This document shows, one piece after another, positions 12,747 through 23,688 of a DNA stretch of 64,000 nt. Positions within the stretch are counted from its first letter, which is position 1, and each line of letters starts with the position of its first letter. This stretch comes from Pyrus communis (Eukaryota > Streptophyta > Magnoliopsida > Rosales > Rosaceae), in NCBI RefSeq assembly GCF_963583255.1, contig NC_084816.1:14061100-14125099 (forward strand), given 5' to 3'. Position numbers and translations under genes: made by a program. Under the pieces are notes generated by a model that ran no database searches, was not told the DNA's origin, and saw only the letters and a program-made list of their open reading frames with translations.

Positions 12747-13640
12747 ATCGACATCATTCCCTGGCGAAATGGGAGTTTGTTAAGTACTAAAGTAAAACAA
12801 CATCATTCCCTGGCTTAGAGGGATGTCCTAAATTCTAGGGATATTCTTTTAATAGGTTTGAGATAGATTGTGGGAAATGACAAGGACATTCAGGTCTTGA
12901 CCCATAATTGGGGTTTTCCTTTCCTTTTTTTCCATCTCTTACCTGAATCCCAAAGAGGGAATGCTTATTGGAATTTATGAGTGATTTTATTGATAATAGT
13001 TGGAACAAGACCTTATTGATTTGTCCTTTTGCTAATGGCGAATTCACTGTAAAGTCAGCAACTTGGTTGCAAGTTGAGCAACAAAGTGTACACCCATATG
13101 TTGTGTTATTGAATAAAATGTGGAAACTTTAATTCCACAAAAGATAAAATGGTTTTGTTGGCTTCTTTTTTGTGGGAGCCTTCACAGCCCAGACACAACG
13201 ACGAAATTATCAACGGTGCACTCTACCACTAACCTAATAGCCTGCCGTGCCCGGGGTTTAGGTATTTTCGACTTCTCGTTTTCTATAGGTATGCAGACAT
13301 AGATTCGATTCCCGTAAGGGATAGGTACTCATTCCCGGCCGCTTTAGGCTCCACACACGATTGAGATTTCACAGATCTTTTCCTAATACTAGTCTTGTTT
13401 GTCCTTTTTGTAATATTGGTGAAGAAGATCAACAACATATTTTCATAAGATGCAACTTTGCTCAAGAAGTTTGGAGAATATCCAGTGGCCCTTCTCCTGT
13501 TAATGTTAGGATGCATTTAATAAATTGGATAACTCAGAGTTGAATGGTAGCGATGAGGTGGAGTTGTTTGATTTTAGTAGGGTTCTCCTCCTTTGCTAGC
13601 AAATATGGAATGATAGAAACAATCTGATATTTTGAAATAG
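12747..13640 (+). mobile_element. LINE 3' pol fragment, copy 1 (zf-RVT), with organellar insert
   Basis: Translation in shifting frames gives LINE reverse-transcriptase C-terminal features: a 'RDILLIGLR.IVGN.KDIQV..HNWG' stretch near 12820-12920, then METLIPQKIKWFCWLLF (13120-13170). The zinc-binding end follows, CPFCNIGEEDQQHIFIRC (13400-13455), the zf-RVT motif C-x2-C...H-x3-C. About 165 bases of foreign sequence interrupt it (13178 to about 13345). Stops and frameshifts make it a relic. Related copies lie at 35681-38286 and 38579-39478. Confidence 0.8.
13178..13242 (-). pseudogene. Chloroplast trnI-GAU 5' exon fragment inside a LINE, copy 1
   Basis: On the minus strand this reads as the 5' half of plastid tRNA-Ile(GAU): 'ggctattaggttagtggtag' with D-arm and anticodon-stem sequence. 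It continues past the exon into the start of the plastid trnI intron ('gttgtgtctgggctgtgaa'). Because the intron is included, the source was plastid DNA and not mature tRNA. The fragment is not a functional gene. The following 100 bases (13243-13345, with 'gattcgattcccgtaaggga') look organellar or tRNA-like too, but I could not place them. Confidence 0.75.
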
Positions 13641-14266
13641 TAAGGGTCCATCCTGCCAAAGTTTCAATGGTGGCCGCTACAGTTGGTAAAGAGTATTACA
13701 ACACTAATAGAAGCCCAAGTTCAATTCGTATCTCAATGTTGTTCATACATGTCCTTGCATCATTAAATGAAATGCTCCTACTCCTACTTTGAGGATCCCA
13801 CCACCAACTTAAAGGACTCGTTTAGGGGCTTTAAAGCAATATTCGAGTCCCTAAAGAATACTGTCTGGATCAAAAAGTCCTTATAGTATAATTGCTAAAT
13901 ATAGAGACTAAAGTATTAAAAATCATTGTTTATTTCGTTGGAGTATTGTGATGAATGCTAAAAACCAAAAGCTATCTCTACCATTGATTTTTAAAGAGAT
14001 AAAAAAAATGGTACATGAGAACCAAATGAGAAGATGCCCCCACGTGGGTGGTCGACAAGGAAAACAAATAAAAAAAAGTAGTTGTTGAGCACAACATTCC
14101 CACTCAAAATCAACATGGTCCCACTCTTTGAGTCTCTATACACAGTCCTCACATTTGAGGATTTATTTGGGATATACAGCGAGTCCTTATACATTGGGAT
14201 ACTTTAAGGGCTTCAATTCCGGTCCATTAGAAGTCTTAGGTCCCTATATTTAGGGACTCTATTTAG
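13641..14266. other. Non-coding repeat-like DNA, possible SINE remnant
   Basis: Near 13675-13730 a phrase 'ctacagttggtaaagagtatt' followed by 'cccaagttcaattcg' resembles degenerate A and B boxes. The rest (13790-14266) holds inverted phrases such as 'gggctttaaagc' and 'tagggactctatttag', suggesting a decayed MITE that hosts the next element. No gene is visible. Confidence 0.35.
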
Positions 14267-14544
14267 GGCTGATTTGGTATTGCTGTGCTTTGAAAAAAAA
14301 ACTGCTTCTGCTGTGCTGTGAGAATAAGCAATTGTGAAATAAAGCAGTAGAGTGTTTGGTAAACTTTTTTGTAAAAGTGCTTTTGAAAAAAAAAAAAAAA
14401 GCAGTATTATAGTGTTTGGTAAACTTTTATGTAAAACAGATGTGAAAAAAAGCTGAAGCTGAATGTTTACCAAACACAAAAATAGCTCTCAGCTTTTTTT
14501 TATACCATCTTTTTTTTCAAATCATCTCTGTACCAAACCAGGCC
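14267..14544. mobile_element. MITE with GGCTGATTTGGTA / TACCAAACCAGGCC ends
   Basis: This is a 278-bp non-coding segment with imperfect terminal inverted repeats of about 14 bases. Internally it repeats 'tagtgtttggtaaacttttatgtaaaa' in direct orientation. The right flank continues 'ttaaagccaccattggatgctctaag', a common end of another plant MITE, so it may be nested. I did not find a clean target duplication. Confidence 0.6.
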
Positions 14545-14783
14545 TTAAAGCCACCATTGGATGCTCTAAGAAGCAGCATGGCCCAAACACCAGATTAAGA
14601 TCTGTATAACCTAAGAAAAGTTGCCCAACAAGGCTAACTGGTGGGGTCGTTAATCTATGAATATAATACGTAACACTGTTAATCAACCAGATAATACGTG
14701 CTCTTAATTGTATCGTCTATCACATCTTCCCATTCAAACGACTAACTATTAGTAATGAAAATGTTTAGACGTAGAATCAATAA

Positions 14784-14855
14784 TCCATTGTCATCCAACG
14801 GTTAGGATATCTGACTCTCACCCAGAAGACCTGGGTTTGATTCCCGGCAATGGAA
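14784..14855 (+). tRNA. tRNA-Glu with CTC anticodon, variant copy
   Basis: This 72-nt copy differs from the tRNA-Glu(UUC) at 20220-20291 at nine positions. The acceptor stem is still paired because positions 4 and 67 changed together (G:C to A:T). The anticodon (14817-14819) is CTC, which still decodes Glu. The top pair of the anticodon stem is now an A31-C39 mismatch, and the conserved T-loop C56 is T. Eight of the nine changes are G-to-A or C-to-T, the pattern left by methylcytosine deamination. A T-run terminator follows. It may be a decaying pseudogene or a weak gene. Confidence 0.65.
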
Positions 14856-14983
14856 CTTTTTTAAATTTAAATTTTTATTTTTAAAATTTTAATTTAAATT
14901 TAAATTTTTAAAATTTTAATTTAAATGTCAAGCCCTTATGTTTGTTGGATCAATCTTCTAACATTGAACACTGACGAAGGGAG

Positions 14984-16255
14984 ATGGCTGAGGAAACTAG
15001 CTGCTTCACACACGTGTCCACCGTCGCCGCTGAAGGTGGTGCCGTCGGTATTCCTCTAAAACACCCTTCACAAATCATCTCCAAAACCCTTACTTATATA
15101 TTCTAAATATTGTTTTTCTCTGTTGAATATCTTGAGTTTGTGGAATCATTCATTTGTTCTGTTCTGTACAATATTTTTTCATTTGGGGTTTTGAAATTTT
15201 GTTTGTAGGAGAATTTTGGACATTGTAAATGCTTGTTGTTTGGTTTCTTCAGATGAGCATGCTTTGTAGGTATTCTTATTTTTTGTTGTCACTTGTAAAT
15301 TGGGGTTGTTTCTGTCACTTTTCTTGGGTTTTCAGTGAGTGGGGTTGAAACATGCTCACATTCTTGTTTTGTAGGAAGGAAGTATATCTAAATCTATTTT
15401 CTTCAGTTTCCGCATCGTCCCGATGGATATTCAGATGGTAGGCTCTTGTTGAATGAATTTGTTTTTTATGTTTTCACAAATCTTTGATGAATCCTGCACA
15501 CTGCCTTAGGAACCACAAAAAAGGATGAGAGTTAATAGAGGGTTACTAACCTCATCATTTATGGTCTAACTTTGATCCCATTTTGGTTTGTGGTTCAAGA
15601 ACATGAGATTATTGTAGAACAATTTAATTTGTCAAGTTTAGCTGTCATTTTGCTGAATATGCAGATGAAAGAATCTTGCATAAGCACTTTCTATAACCCA
15701 TTCAAGTCTTATCAGCTTTCTAATTCGATGATAACAAGTTTTTTTGTATTCGAACCTGGAGTGGAATTCAATTTATATGTGGTATCGAAATGTTATATAA
15801 TGTTTAACATTTGTGTCAAGTTCAAACCTAGAAGTAGTTGGATCGAACTGAAAGAAAACAAAAAAATATGCATTTCTTCAACTAGACATTGCACAATGAC
15901 TATCATTTTCCCTTATCTTTAAACAAGCGTCATTCGCGCGACAGTTTTACCTTGAGAGTTTTCTGGATCACTAATCTTGGAAGATCGTTTTTCATATTTC
16001 TGTTATTTTGCCTCTAGCAGAATTCATAGAGCATTTTCGTCCTTGATTAAATGGAAACCAGGGTGGAATTAATAAACTGAATACTATTTGTAAGCTATGT
16101 TTCGGGTTCATGATTTAAAAGTTTGACTGAGGTGATTTGCACTATTTTATTTAATCACATTTCTATGTTCAGGTGCAGAGTTTGGTACATATGAGGCTCA
16201 ATGGTTTAATGTTGTAAGGTTTAAGGAGCATCTTGGGCTGAACTTCAACTTTTGA
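14984..16255 (+). CDS. ROMO1-like short protein, module A copy (2 exons)
   Basis: Exon 1 is 14984-15047 and exon 2 is 16173-16255, joined by a GT-AG intron into a 48-codon open frame. The start MAEETSC and the end GGAVG-AEFGTYEAQWF match the copy at 20613-23630 but lack four glycine-rich codons. Plant ROMO1-like proteins (inner mitochondrial membrane, Mgr2 relatives) start with a Cys-containing, glycine-rich helix followed by a G-x-x-x-GTYEA block. Here the C-terminal membrane helix expected in the family is missing. Whether it is expressed is unknown; the loss of part of the GxxxG helix suggests decay. Confidence 0.45.
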
Positions 16256-16315
16256 GGTTTCAGTCAAAACAATATTCTTCTACACTCTCATCACCTTTTC
16301 TCTACTACACCTTGA

Positions 16316-16634
16316 ATGGACACCACAAAACTATTATGTCTCTTAAGAAGCGTTTTTTTTTATAAGAAACAATATAGAGGCTGATATCTACATTTACATC
16401 TCGCTCCTAGATCTCTACTTCATATGTGCAAGTGTCTAATCAGCTAAAAATGTCTTTGAAAATGCCCAAGACAAACGCAGTTTCTTGGAATGTTACGATT
16501 TCTGGATATGTGAAAGTGGGTTATTATTTTGGAGCTCTGGCTATGTCGGCCGACATGAAAGAAGCTGGTGTAATGCCAAATGCCATCACAGTAACTAGTA
16601 TCTTATCGGCTTGTTCGCAACTTGCAGCACTGTA
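16316..16634 (+). pseudogene. PPR pseudogene with two large deletions, module A copy
   Basis: The start codon and first ten codons match the intact PPR gene at 23689. The sequence then jumps, after about 970 missing bases, to the part equal to 24688-24963. It jumps again, after about 1.2 kb, into the 3' flank equal to about 26178. A TAA appears in the retained part (16436-16438), as do a small deletion and a frame change. The relic cannot encode a working PPR protein. Confidence 0.9.
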
Positions 16635-17640
16635 ATGCCTAAAACACTGGACACTTTAGATGAATATGAAGCCCTCGAGGGATAAAATGTTGTTTGTTTA
16701 CCGTAAACCTTAATTTGGGCAGGTATGCCATGCAAGTTTTTGTTATGTTATACTCTTTGTAGGTAGGGCTGCACATATCAAATGATTTTGTCAGAGAAAC
16801 TTTGAACAATACAGTACGTTATTTGAACAATAAAGTTCTTTGATGCAAATGTTCCGATCATAATATAAACCATGTGCATTTCACTATTTCCTCGTACATT
16901 CTGTTTTGCTGAATTGCACATCTTGGTTTTAGGCTCTTTTTGTTTCTGTAATAACATATTAGATTTCTACACTGATCAAACTAAACATTTTCAAAAAGTT
17001 GAGTACCTTTGGTTGCAAGGAGACCCCTGTACAAGACTGTAATTTAGAAGAAGCACCAAGCACAAATTTTGTGCTTCTGCAATATTCTACTTTCCTTTTT
17101 GAGGGAAGCATAAAACTCCCTTGAAAGATCACAAAGTGCTCAGTCCAAGGGTTAGCTGATTCGGTAAGGGGTTTTGCCTCTCGATTAGTGATGATCTAGG
17201 GTTTATGGTTACTTTCGTTGTCACCTAATTAGCATTTTCTCCATTTTTTTATTTAATTGTACGATCTAGGCTATAGAGTATAATTCCTGCATCTTAATTT
17301 GTACAATGTAGGATTAGGCGTATACTTACTTGTGGCGGAAGGTGGATGGAGGCGCAATGGAGAAACAATGGTGGTAGTGCAGCTTGTTTTGGTCTTTTCT
17401 TAGTCGCTCGGAGTTTGATACATCGTCGGAAGCCTTCAAGCTACTTTGTTGACTTAAAATAACAAAATTTTGTTCTGTTTACTCAGTCCTGGTTTTAAAC
17501 ATAAAGTTAGAATTCATGATGTTTCTGCTACGCATCGTGATACGGACCATATGGTTAAGACACAATTGAAGACTTCATGTGGGCGATGACATTTATGGAC
17601 ATGATAGTTTGTTTCAAGTTTTCCTTTCGGCCCATGTCAT
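16635..17640 (+). other. 3' flank of module A (shared with 26180-27000 and 56950-57506)
   Basis: This flank is present three times in the window. Phrases such as 'gtgctcagtccaagggttag', 'aaggggttttgcctct' and 'ggtttta(a)acataaagttag' recur in all copies. Copy B (26180-27000) has lost the stretch equal to 17178-17362. No coding potential was seen, so it probably includes the PPR 3' UTR and intergenic DNA. Confidence 0.7.
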
Positions 17641-17785
17641 GGACATGGGTTACCAATCACCAAACTTTGCTTGTCAACCACTGCTGATGAAATTTGCGTG
17701 ACCATTGCATTTTAGCTTGGCCGAAAGTCACCTCCCGTCACCTACACCAGTGGTGCCTGGTATATTACCTTATTGATAAAAATTA

Positions 17786-18208
17786 CTATTCTAAAAATCC
17801 CCTCTTAGCCTGGGCGCTAGGCGGCTGGTCACCTCCCGGATTAGTCCCTAGGAGTTTGAAAATTAAGAAAGTGCACCTAGACCTGCTTAGACGTCTGCCT
17901 TGCTCGCTTAGGTGCTCGCTTTGCCCGCCTAAACCCGCCTAGGCACCTGCCTAGGTCACGACTCTTACTTAAATTAAAAATCGATAACTTTCATTTTGCA
18001 TTTTATTTTGTCAATATAATGTAAAAGACTTGTTAAATACTTGGATGAACACTTATTATATGTTTCTTCCTCATGTTTTCAATAAGTTCTAATACTTTAT
18101 AATTTATATGTCATTTGATTTTGCAATAGATGTATCGCAATACAATTATGTGTTTTTTAAGTATAAATAGACACTTATTTACATAATATATAATAAATTT
18201 ACTTAAAT
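17786..18208 (+). mobile_element. Non-autonomous DNA transposon with GCCTAGGCG-rich end, truncated copy
   Basis: It starts 'actattctaaaaatcccc', is crowded with short 'cctaggcg'-like palindromic phrases (17805-17955), then turns AT-rich. The same sequence in reverse orientation forms the arms of the insertion at 20933-22525. The right end is missing: similarity stops at about 18208. Confidence 0.65.
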
Positions 18209-18509
18209 CCTGAAATTGGTACCATGCGGAATATCCGGTATATAAAAATAATAATATGCTGGACTGACTAGTCAAGCCGGCTAGTCGACTAAGATAGATA
18301 TGTTAGTTAATAAACCAAAGATTAAATGGCCAATCTCAATTATCAATGGTTATCCTAGTTAGCGAGCTCTCAGTTTGTTCTAACTTATTAGCATGTCAGG
18401 TGAGCATGATTGTGAGCACATACTTATTAAATATTCAAGTGATGCATGTAGCATGTATATGTATGTGAGGTATGTGACACAATAGGTAACTATGAACACA
18501 AGATGTTTT

Positions 18510-18990
18510 TGGCCAGAAAAACCCACCTTTAGGTTAAAAAACCGAAGACTTTCCGCTGAGTCCAATCCACTAGTATAATCAAGGTTCTTACAAAGTACCA
18601 CGTAAAGCTCAATCCTAGAACCTTATCTATGGAGCAGCTTTACCTTTGTGCAATCTTGCCTCACACAAGATAGATTCATTCGGTATTCACGAAGTGGCAG
18701 CTCATCCTGAGCTCTTAACTTTGTGGCACCGAGACCAGCTCACGAACTATGCATATATGATATGACAATGATATGCAGATCTGGATTTAGATGGCTAGTT
18801 AGTTTTTCCAGTCAAATAGTTGAAGGAAGAAATTGATGAGAGTCCTACAGTCGGTCAGTTTTAAAGATTTGAAATTAGAAACATTTGACCACTAATTTAA
18901 TGCAAAACCAAAGACAATGCAACCCCATTCTTCAATGATTGGGTGTTTAATGCATGAAAGAAGGTTTTGCAACTAGGGTTTCATAAATGA
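18510..18990. repeat. Dispersed repeat, copy 2
   Basis: This is the same repeat as 840-1500, with matching order of phrases ('acccacctttaggttaaaa', 'agtccaatccactagt', 'acaaagtaccac', 'agctttacctttgtg', 'gttgaaggaagaaatt'). It is non-coding. Confidence 0.5.
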
Positions 18991-19951
18991 AGAACAAAGA
19001 GGAAAGTAAGGTCTTAAGGCCTTTCTCACTCTAACTTCTCACTAGAAATATAATCTGAAAACCCCCAAAAACAAAGAACCTTGGTTGGGGATCTTAACCC
19101 CAAAAGCTTTGGTTTGTTTTTCACCTACAAAGGACACATGTCGTCCTACAAACTGATCAGAAAAGATTAAGGGCTGAGATCTGACTATTGACAAAAAACT
19201 ATTAGGAAGCCCATGTGGGTAAGTCTTAATTTGTGTGCCCAGCTTGCTAGAAATTTGCACGCAAGTCTAACTCGACAACTAAGGTAGCCAAAAGGAAGTA
19301 TGAATATAGACGTGAAATGCACATGCATGAACAAAACTTTTGAAGTGAGGTGTGTCCCATCCTTGTACATTTCTTCATAGCAAACACAACCCATGTATAA
19401 AGAAAAGCCTAAAGCTAGATTGAACATGTGGTATACTTACAATATTGACAAGGAAAACCAAACCTAAAGTATAGACTTTACAAATCTGCCTAGCCGCTAC
19501 CCAACTAGCTCCTAACGTCTTTTAGAACCTTTATAGAAATAAAGTGTTACTTGGTAGATTTGAACCCCAACCTCATAATTGTCTATAGTTTACGTGGTTA
19601 CGAGGGCAATGATTTTTATTTTTTGGTTCAATGGCAATAGGAATTATATGACCTTTTGTACTTGTTTGGGGAAGGGGAAGCTTTCTTGTGGTGTTGAATA
19701 GGAAGAAGAGAGTTTAACGGGCAAGTTCCATGTTAATTAGTTTAAAAATAGGGTTTAATTTTAAAAATAATTTATTAAAGAAAATTCATTTTATTTTATT
19801 GAATTTCTATAAACTATAACTGTACATAAAAGATGTTGACAAGAATTAAAGATACTAATATTAATGACATGTTTACTTACTATGAATGAAAGTATGCAAG
19901 TATATATTTACATTATAGAGTGGGAGATTTGAGCTAAGGTAAACAAACATT

Positions 19952-19998
<47 letters not shown>

Positions 19999-20219
19999 AT
20001 CCACTAAATCGTAATGCTAAGGATTGATATATATAATTCACTAGATCGTAATGCTAAGCATTGGTGGGTTCCTGTTTTATACATGGGAAGATGTGTTTTT
20101 GTAATAGTGTCATCACGTTTAGTTGGTTGAGGTACAAAGCCCATCTTATCCATTTCTCGTCTTTGAAAGTTAAGATTTCATTCTAATATAAAATAAAAGT
20201 TTACCATTTTGATTAGTAG
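18991..20219. other. Intergenic DNA with a short microsatellite
   Basis: AT-rich sequence without convincing genes. A compound (ATAC)n(AT)n microsatellite lies at about 19953-19997. A phrase of about 30 bases, 'tccactaaatcgtaatgctaag', is repeated about 40 bases later with small changes (20000-20060). Confidence 0.5.
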
Positions 20220-20291
20220 TCCGTTGTCGTCCAGCGGTTAGGATATCTGGCTTTCACCCAGGAGACCCGGGTTCGATTCCCGGCAACGGAA
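20220..20291 (+). tRNA. tRNA-Glu (UUC)
   Basis: This is a complete 72-nt cloverleaf. Acceptor stem TCCGTTG pairs with CAACGGA, the anticodon loop is CTTTCAC with TTC at 20253-20255, the T-arm is CCGGG-TTCGATT-CCCGG, and the discriminator base is A. A run of six T follows at once, as expected for a polymerase III terminator. There is no intron. Confidence 0.97.
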
Positions 20292-20612
20292 TATTTTTTA
20301 AATTTTAGTTAATTTAATTTTTTAATTTTATTAAAATTATTTGTACTCTGAAATAAATAAAAATAGGGTTGGGTGGTTTAAGTTTTAGGTGGTCAGAAAG
20401 AAAAGAACATAATGACGGACGGACGGACGGCAAAAGCCCAAAACCCTGCTCTCTGCTTCTGAGTTTGCCTCAAGCAACTTGTGCCCCACTCCTCTTCCCC
20501 TAATTATTTCCTCACCAAATCAATACCCTACCCACTTCCTTCTCTGCATATCAATTTTCATTCATCCATCATCGCGCAGAATCCGCACAACGATTGACAC
20601 AGGGATTCACAG

Positions 20613-23600
20613 ATGGCTAAGGAAAACAGCTGCTTGACTCGCGTTGCCACCGGCGCTGTAATTGGCGGAGCTATCGGCGGTGCCGTCGGTATTTCTCCAA
20701 AACCCACTTTTCATATTTGCTTCAAGACCCTTGTTTTTGTTCTACTTTTCGCTTTCTTCCCTACCGTATCTTGGCTTTGTTGTGGAATAATCCTTTGATG
20801 TTCTTATTTCATCTCTTCGATTACTCTTCCATCTTTTAAATGCTTGTTGTTCGGTTTGTTTTGACGAGCATATGTGGAACTAAAAGGAATTTTGTTTTGG
20901 GTTTTCTAATGTTTGTTGCAGCTTGTAAATTGTGAGGCTGTTAAACATGGTAAGCGCTAGTCAGGCTGGAGCTTAGCAGCTAAGCGGATTAGGCAGATTA
21001 AGTTAATTTATTATAGGGTAAATTATGTTTTTATACATCATGATTAGGTTTGGGGTCTATTTCAATTCCTTACAATATTTTTAAAATATTTCACTTTCAT
21101 AACTTAAATACTATTTTATTTCAAAATAATACTTCTGTTATATTTTTCATCTATTGATCCGTTAAATACTGACGTGGCTGCCACGTATATACCACGTGTC
21201 AAATATTTTTTTTAAAAAAACCTGAATTTTCTCAACACAAAAAAAGAAAAAAAAAAACCCATCCCATCTCGCCGTAACAACCCCACACCTCTAACCATGC
21301 AAGAAGAAGAAGGAAGGAAAAAAAAAAAAAAAAAGCAGGCCAAACCTAGTCGAAGAAGAAGAAGAAGCCGCCGGCACTCGACCCAGTTGCCTTCCCTCCC
21401 CCCGGTGCGAGACCCAGCTCCTTCCCCCCTCTAGTGCGCCACCCAGCTGCCTTTCCCCCCACCCCCCCCCCCCTTTCGCGCGACCGCGAACCAGCCACCT
21501 CCGCTCTGTTGGAGTTGAAATTGAAATCCATTTCTTACTCTCCTCTCTTTGTCTCACTCCACCTTCTTTGTCTTTGGTGGTTTTGGGTGGCGTTCGGACA
21601 AAGATGAAGGGTGGGGGTTTCTTGGGTGGACGAAAGTGGACCTGAGTTTTGACTCAAATGATAGGGACTGGTTGGTGGTTGGGGTGGGAGAATGGGAGCT
21701 GCAGTTGCACTCTTCTTCTTCTTCTTCTAGGTTGCGGGTTTTTTGGTGTGGAGGGGAGACCTCGGTTTGGGCTTTGTTTTTTTTTTTCCTTCTCCTCCTC
21801 CTGCTTCTTCTTGTTGTTGTTGCATGTTTAGGGATGTGGGGGGTGTTTGCGGGGAGATGGGATGGTTTCAATTTTTTTTGTTGTGTGTGTTGAGAAAATT
21901 CGAGTTCAAAAAAAAAAAAAAAGTTAAATTTTTTTTTGCCACGTGTCAGACATTTGGCAGCCACGTGGTATATATGTAGCAGCCACATCAGTATTTAACG
22001 GATCAATGGATGAAAAATGTAACGGATGTATTATTTTGAAATAAAATAGTACTTAATGTATGAAAATGAAATGTTTTGAAGATGTTGTAAGGAATTGAAA
22101 TAGATCCCAAACTTGATGTATGAAAATGTAATTTACCCTTTATTATCTATTGGTGTAAATAAATGTCCACTTAAACTTAAAAAATACATAATTGCATTGA
22201 GATACATAAATTGCAAAATAGAATGACATATAGATTATAAAGTATTAGAACAGAATGAAAACATGAGGAATAAACATATAATGCGTGTTCATTTAAGTAA
22301 TCAACAATTCTCTTATAATTTATTGAATACAATAAAATGAAAAATAAAGTTATCCATTTTCTGCCTAAGTGAGAGTCTGACTTAGGTGGGCGCCTAAGCG
22401 GTCTAAGCAAGTCTAGGCGCCCTTTCTTAATTTTTAAACGCCTAGGAATTAATCGAAGCGCTAGTCAGCCGCCTAGCACTTAGACCGGGTCTAGGCGGTG
22501 CTAGGCGGGGATTTTTAGAATAGTGGTAAATTGGGTTTTCTTTCTATAACTTTTTTGGGGTTTTCAGTAAATAGGTTGACTTGAATTATGTGCACATTCT
22601 TTGTGTAGAAAGAAACTATAGCTCAATTTATGTTGCCAAGTTTCCGTTTCGTCCTGGTGCATATGTAGAAGTTGAAGGACTTTGTTTTGGTGTTTTATGT
22701 TGAGCTTGTGCTTTGAATTAGAACATAATTTTCGGGACAAGTTATTGTCCCTCAACGGGGATCAGAAAGAATTTTAGGCTCAAGATTCTTTGTACCTCAT
22801 TATCCTTTGCCATGTGAAACACAAAATATGCATAGAGAGAGAGAGAGAAAAAAAAAAAAAAAGGAATAGGAAACGCCGACGTGTTAATATTAGCAAACTT
22901 TAGCCGGCCTGAAATTGTCAAAAGCTGATTACCTATTTCCCTTTTTGATTTTTAACAAATCTCTCATGAATCCTTCACTTGTTACCGAAAGAACATGTCT
23001 TTCTCGTTCTCTCATGTTACTCTCCAAGCCTGTTTTGTTATCTATTGCTAATAGTATACACCTCTCTTACCGTCTAGTTGAGTTGAGGGACATCTTGGCC
23101 AACTCTTTTCCAGACAGTATTTACACAGCTAACCCTGAAATTGTGTGAAAAGACAGTACATAGCGAGGGACAAAAGTCAGGTATTGTTTGGGGTGCGGGA
23201 TAACTTTGAAATCAAAGAGAAAAATATGTGATTGGAGTCTGTCAAGTCAGTGAACTATACATTTCTTCAACTAGACATTGTACAATGACTATCATTTTGC
23301 TTTATTTTTAAACAAGCGTCGTTTGCGGTACTGTTTTACCTTGAGAGTTTTCTGGATTATTAATCTTGCAAGATCGTTTTTGATTAAATGGAAACCAGGG
23401 TGGAATTAATAAACTGAATGCTATTTGTACGCTATGTCGAGAAAAATGGGTTGACTTATGTTTTTGTATAACTATGTTTCGGGTTCATGATTTAAAAGTT
23501 TGATTGGGGTGATTAAAAGTTTTATTTAATCATATTTCTATCTTCAGGTGCAGAGTTTGGTACATATGAGGCTCAATGGTTTAATGCTGTAAGGTTTAAG

Positions 23601-23630
23601 GAGCATCTTGGGTTGAACTTCAACTTTTGA
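20613..23630 (+). CDS. ROMO1-like short protein, module B copy (2 exons)
   Basis: Exon 1 is 20613-20688 and exon 2 is 23548-23630, with GT-AG borders, giving a 52-codon open frame that starts MAKENSCLTRVATGAVIGGA. Exon 1 fits the N-terminal half of plant ROMO1-like proteins (glycine-rich inner-membrane helix). Exon 2 begins with the family's G-A-x-x-GTYEA block, then departs and stops after 17 more residues. The second membrane helix and the usual C-terminal Gly-Ala stretch are absent. The stop lies 58 bases before the start of the PPR gene, so both may share one transcript. The intron carries nested transposons. The family call is from remembered family features and was not searched. Confidence 0.5.
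20933..22525 (-). mobile_element. Non-autonomous DNA transposon in the ROMO1-like intron (8-bp target duplication)
   Basis: Direct repeats GTAAATTG flank it at 20925-20932 and 22526-22533. The paralogous intron in module A has a single GTAAATTG near 15294, an empty site, which shows that the insertion came after the module duplicated. The arms are the reverse complement of 17786-18208, with many 'cctaggcg'-type palindromes. An 8-bp duplication suits the hAT superfamily, but clear terminal inverted repeats were not seen. Without the nested MULE it is about 460 bp. Confidence 0.75.
21016..22138. mobile_element. Fold-back MULE-like element with about 215-bp terminal inverted repeats
   Basis: The element begins GGGTAAATTATG and ends with the inverse ATTTACCC. 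The inverted repeats extend inward about 215 bases, including 'tattttgaaataaaatagta' and the CACGTGTC phrases. Flanks are TTTATTATA (21007-21015) and TTTATTATC (22139-22147), a 9-bp duplication with one mismatch, as expected for Mutator-like elements. The GC-rich middle (21260-21900) gives open frames on both strands, but these are low-complexity and not transposase. It sits inside the element at 20933-22525. Confidence 0.85.
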
Positions 23631-23688
23631 GTTTTCGGTCAAAACAATATTCTTCTACACTCATCACTTTTTCTCTACTACACCTTGA

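Noticed and set aside
13178..13242. A functional tRNA-Ile gene
   Set aside because: Only the first exon and the start of the plastid intron are present; the 3' half of the tRNA is missing.
15572..15922. 116-codon frame in the ROMO1-like intron of module A
   Set aside because: The matching part of module B is not open, and there is no recognisable domain, so chance is likely.
17694..17942. 82-codon open frame
   Set aside because: It falls on the palindrome-rich end of a DNA transposon and has no counterpart in the inverted copy.
21549..21988. Overlapping open frames on both strands in the GC-rich MULE core
   Set aside because: They are homopolymer-rich (runs of Phe, Leu, Ser, Lys) and match no transposase or known domain.
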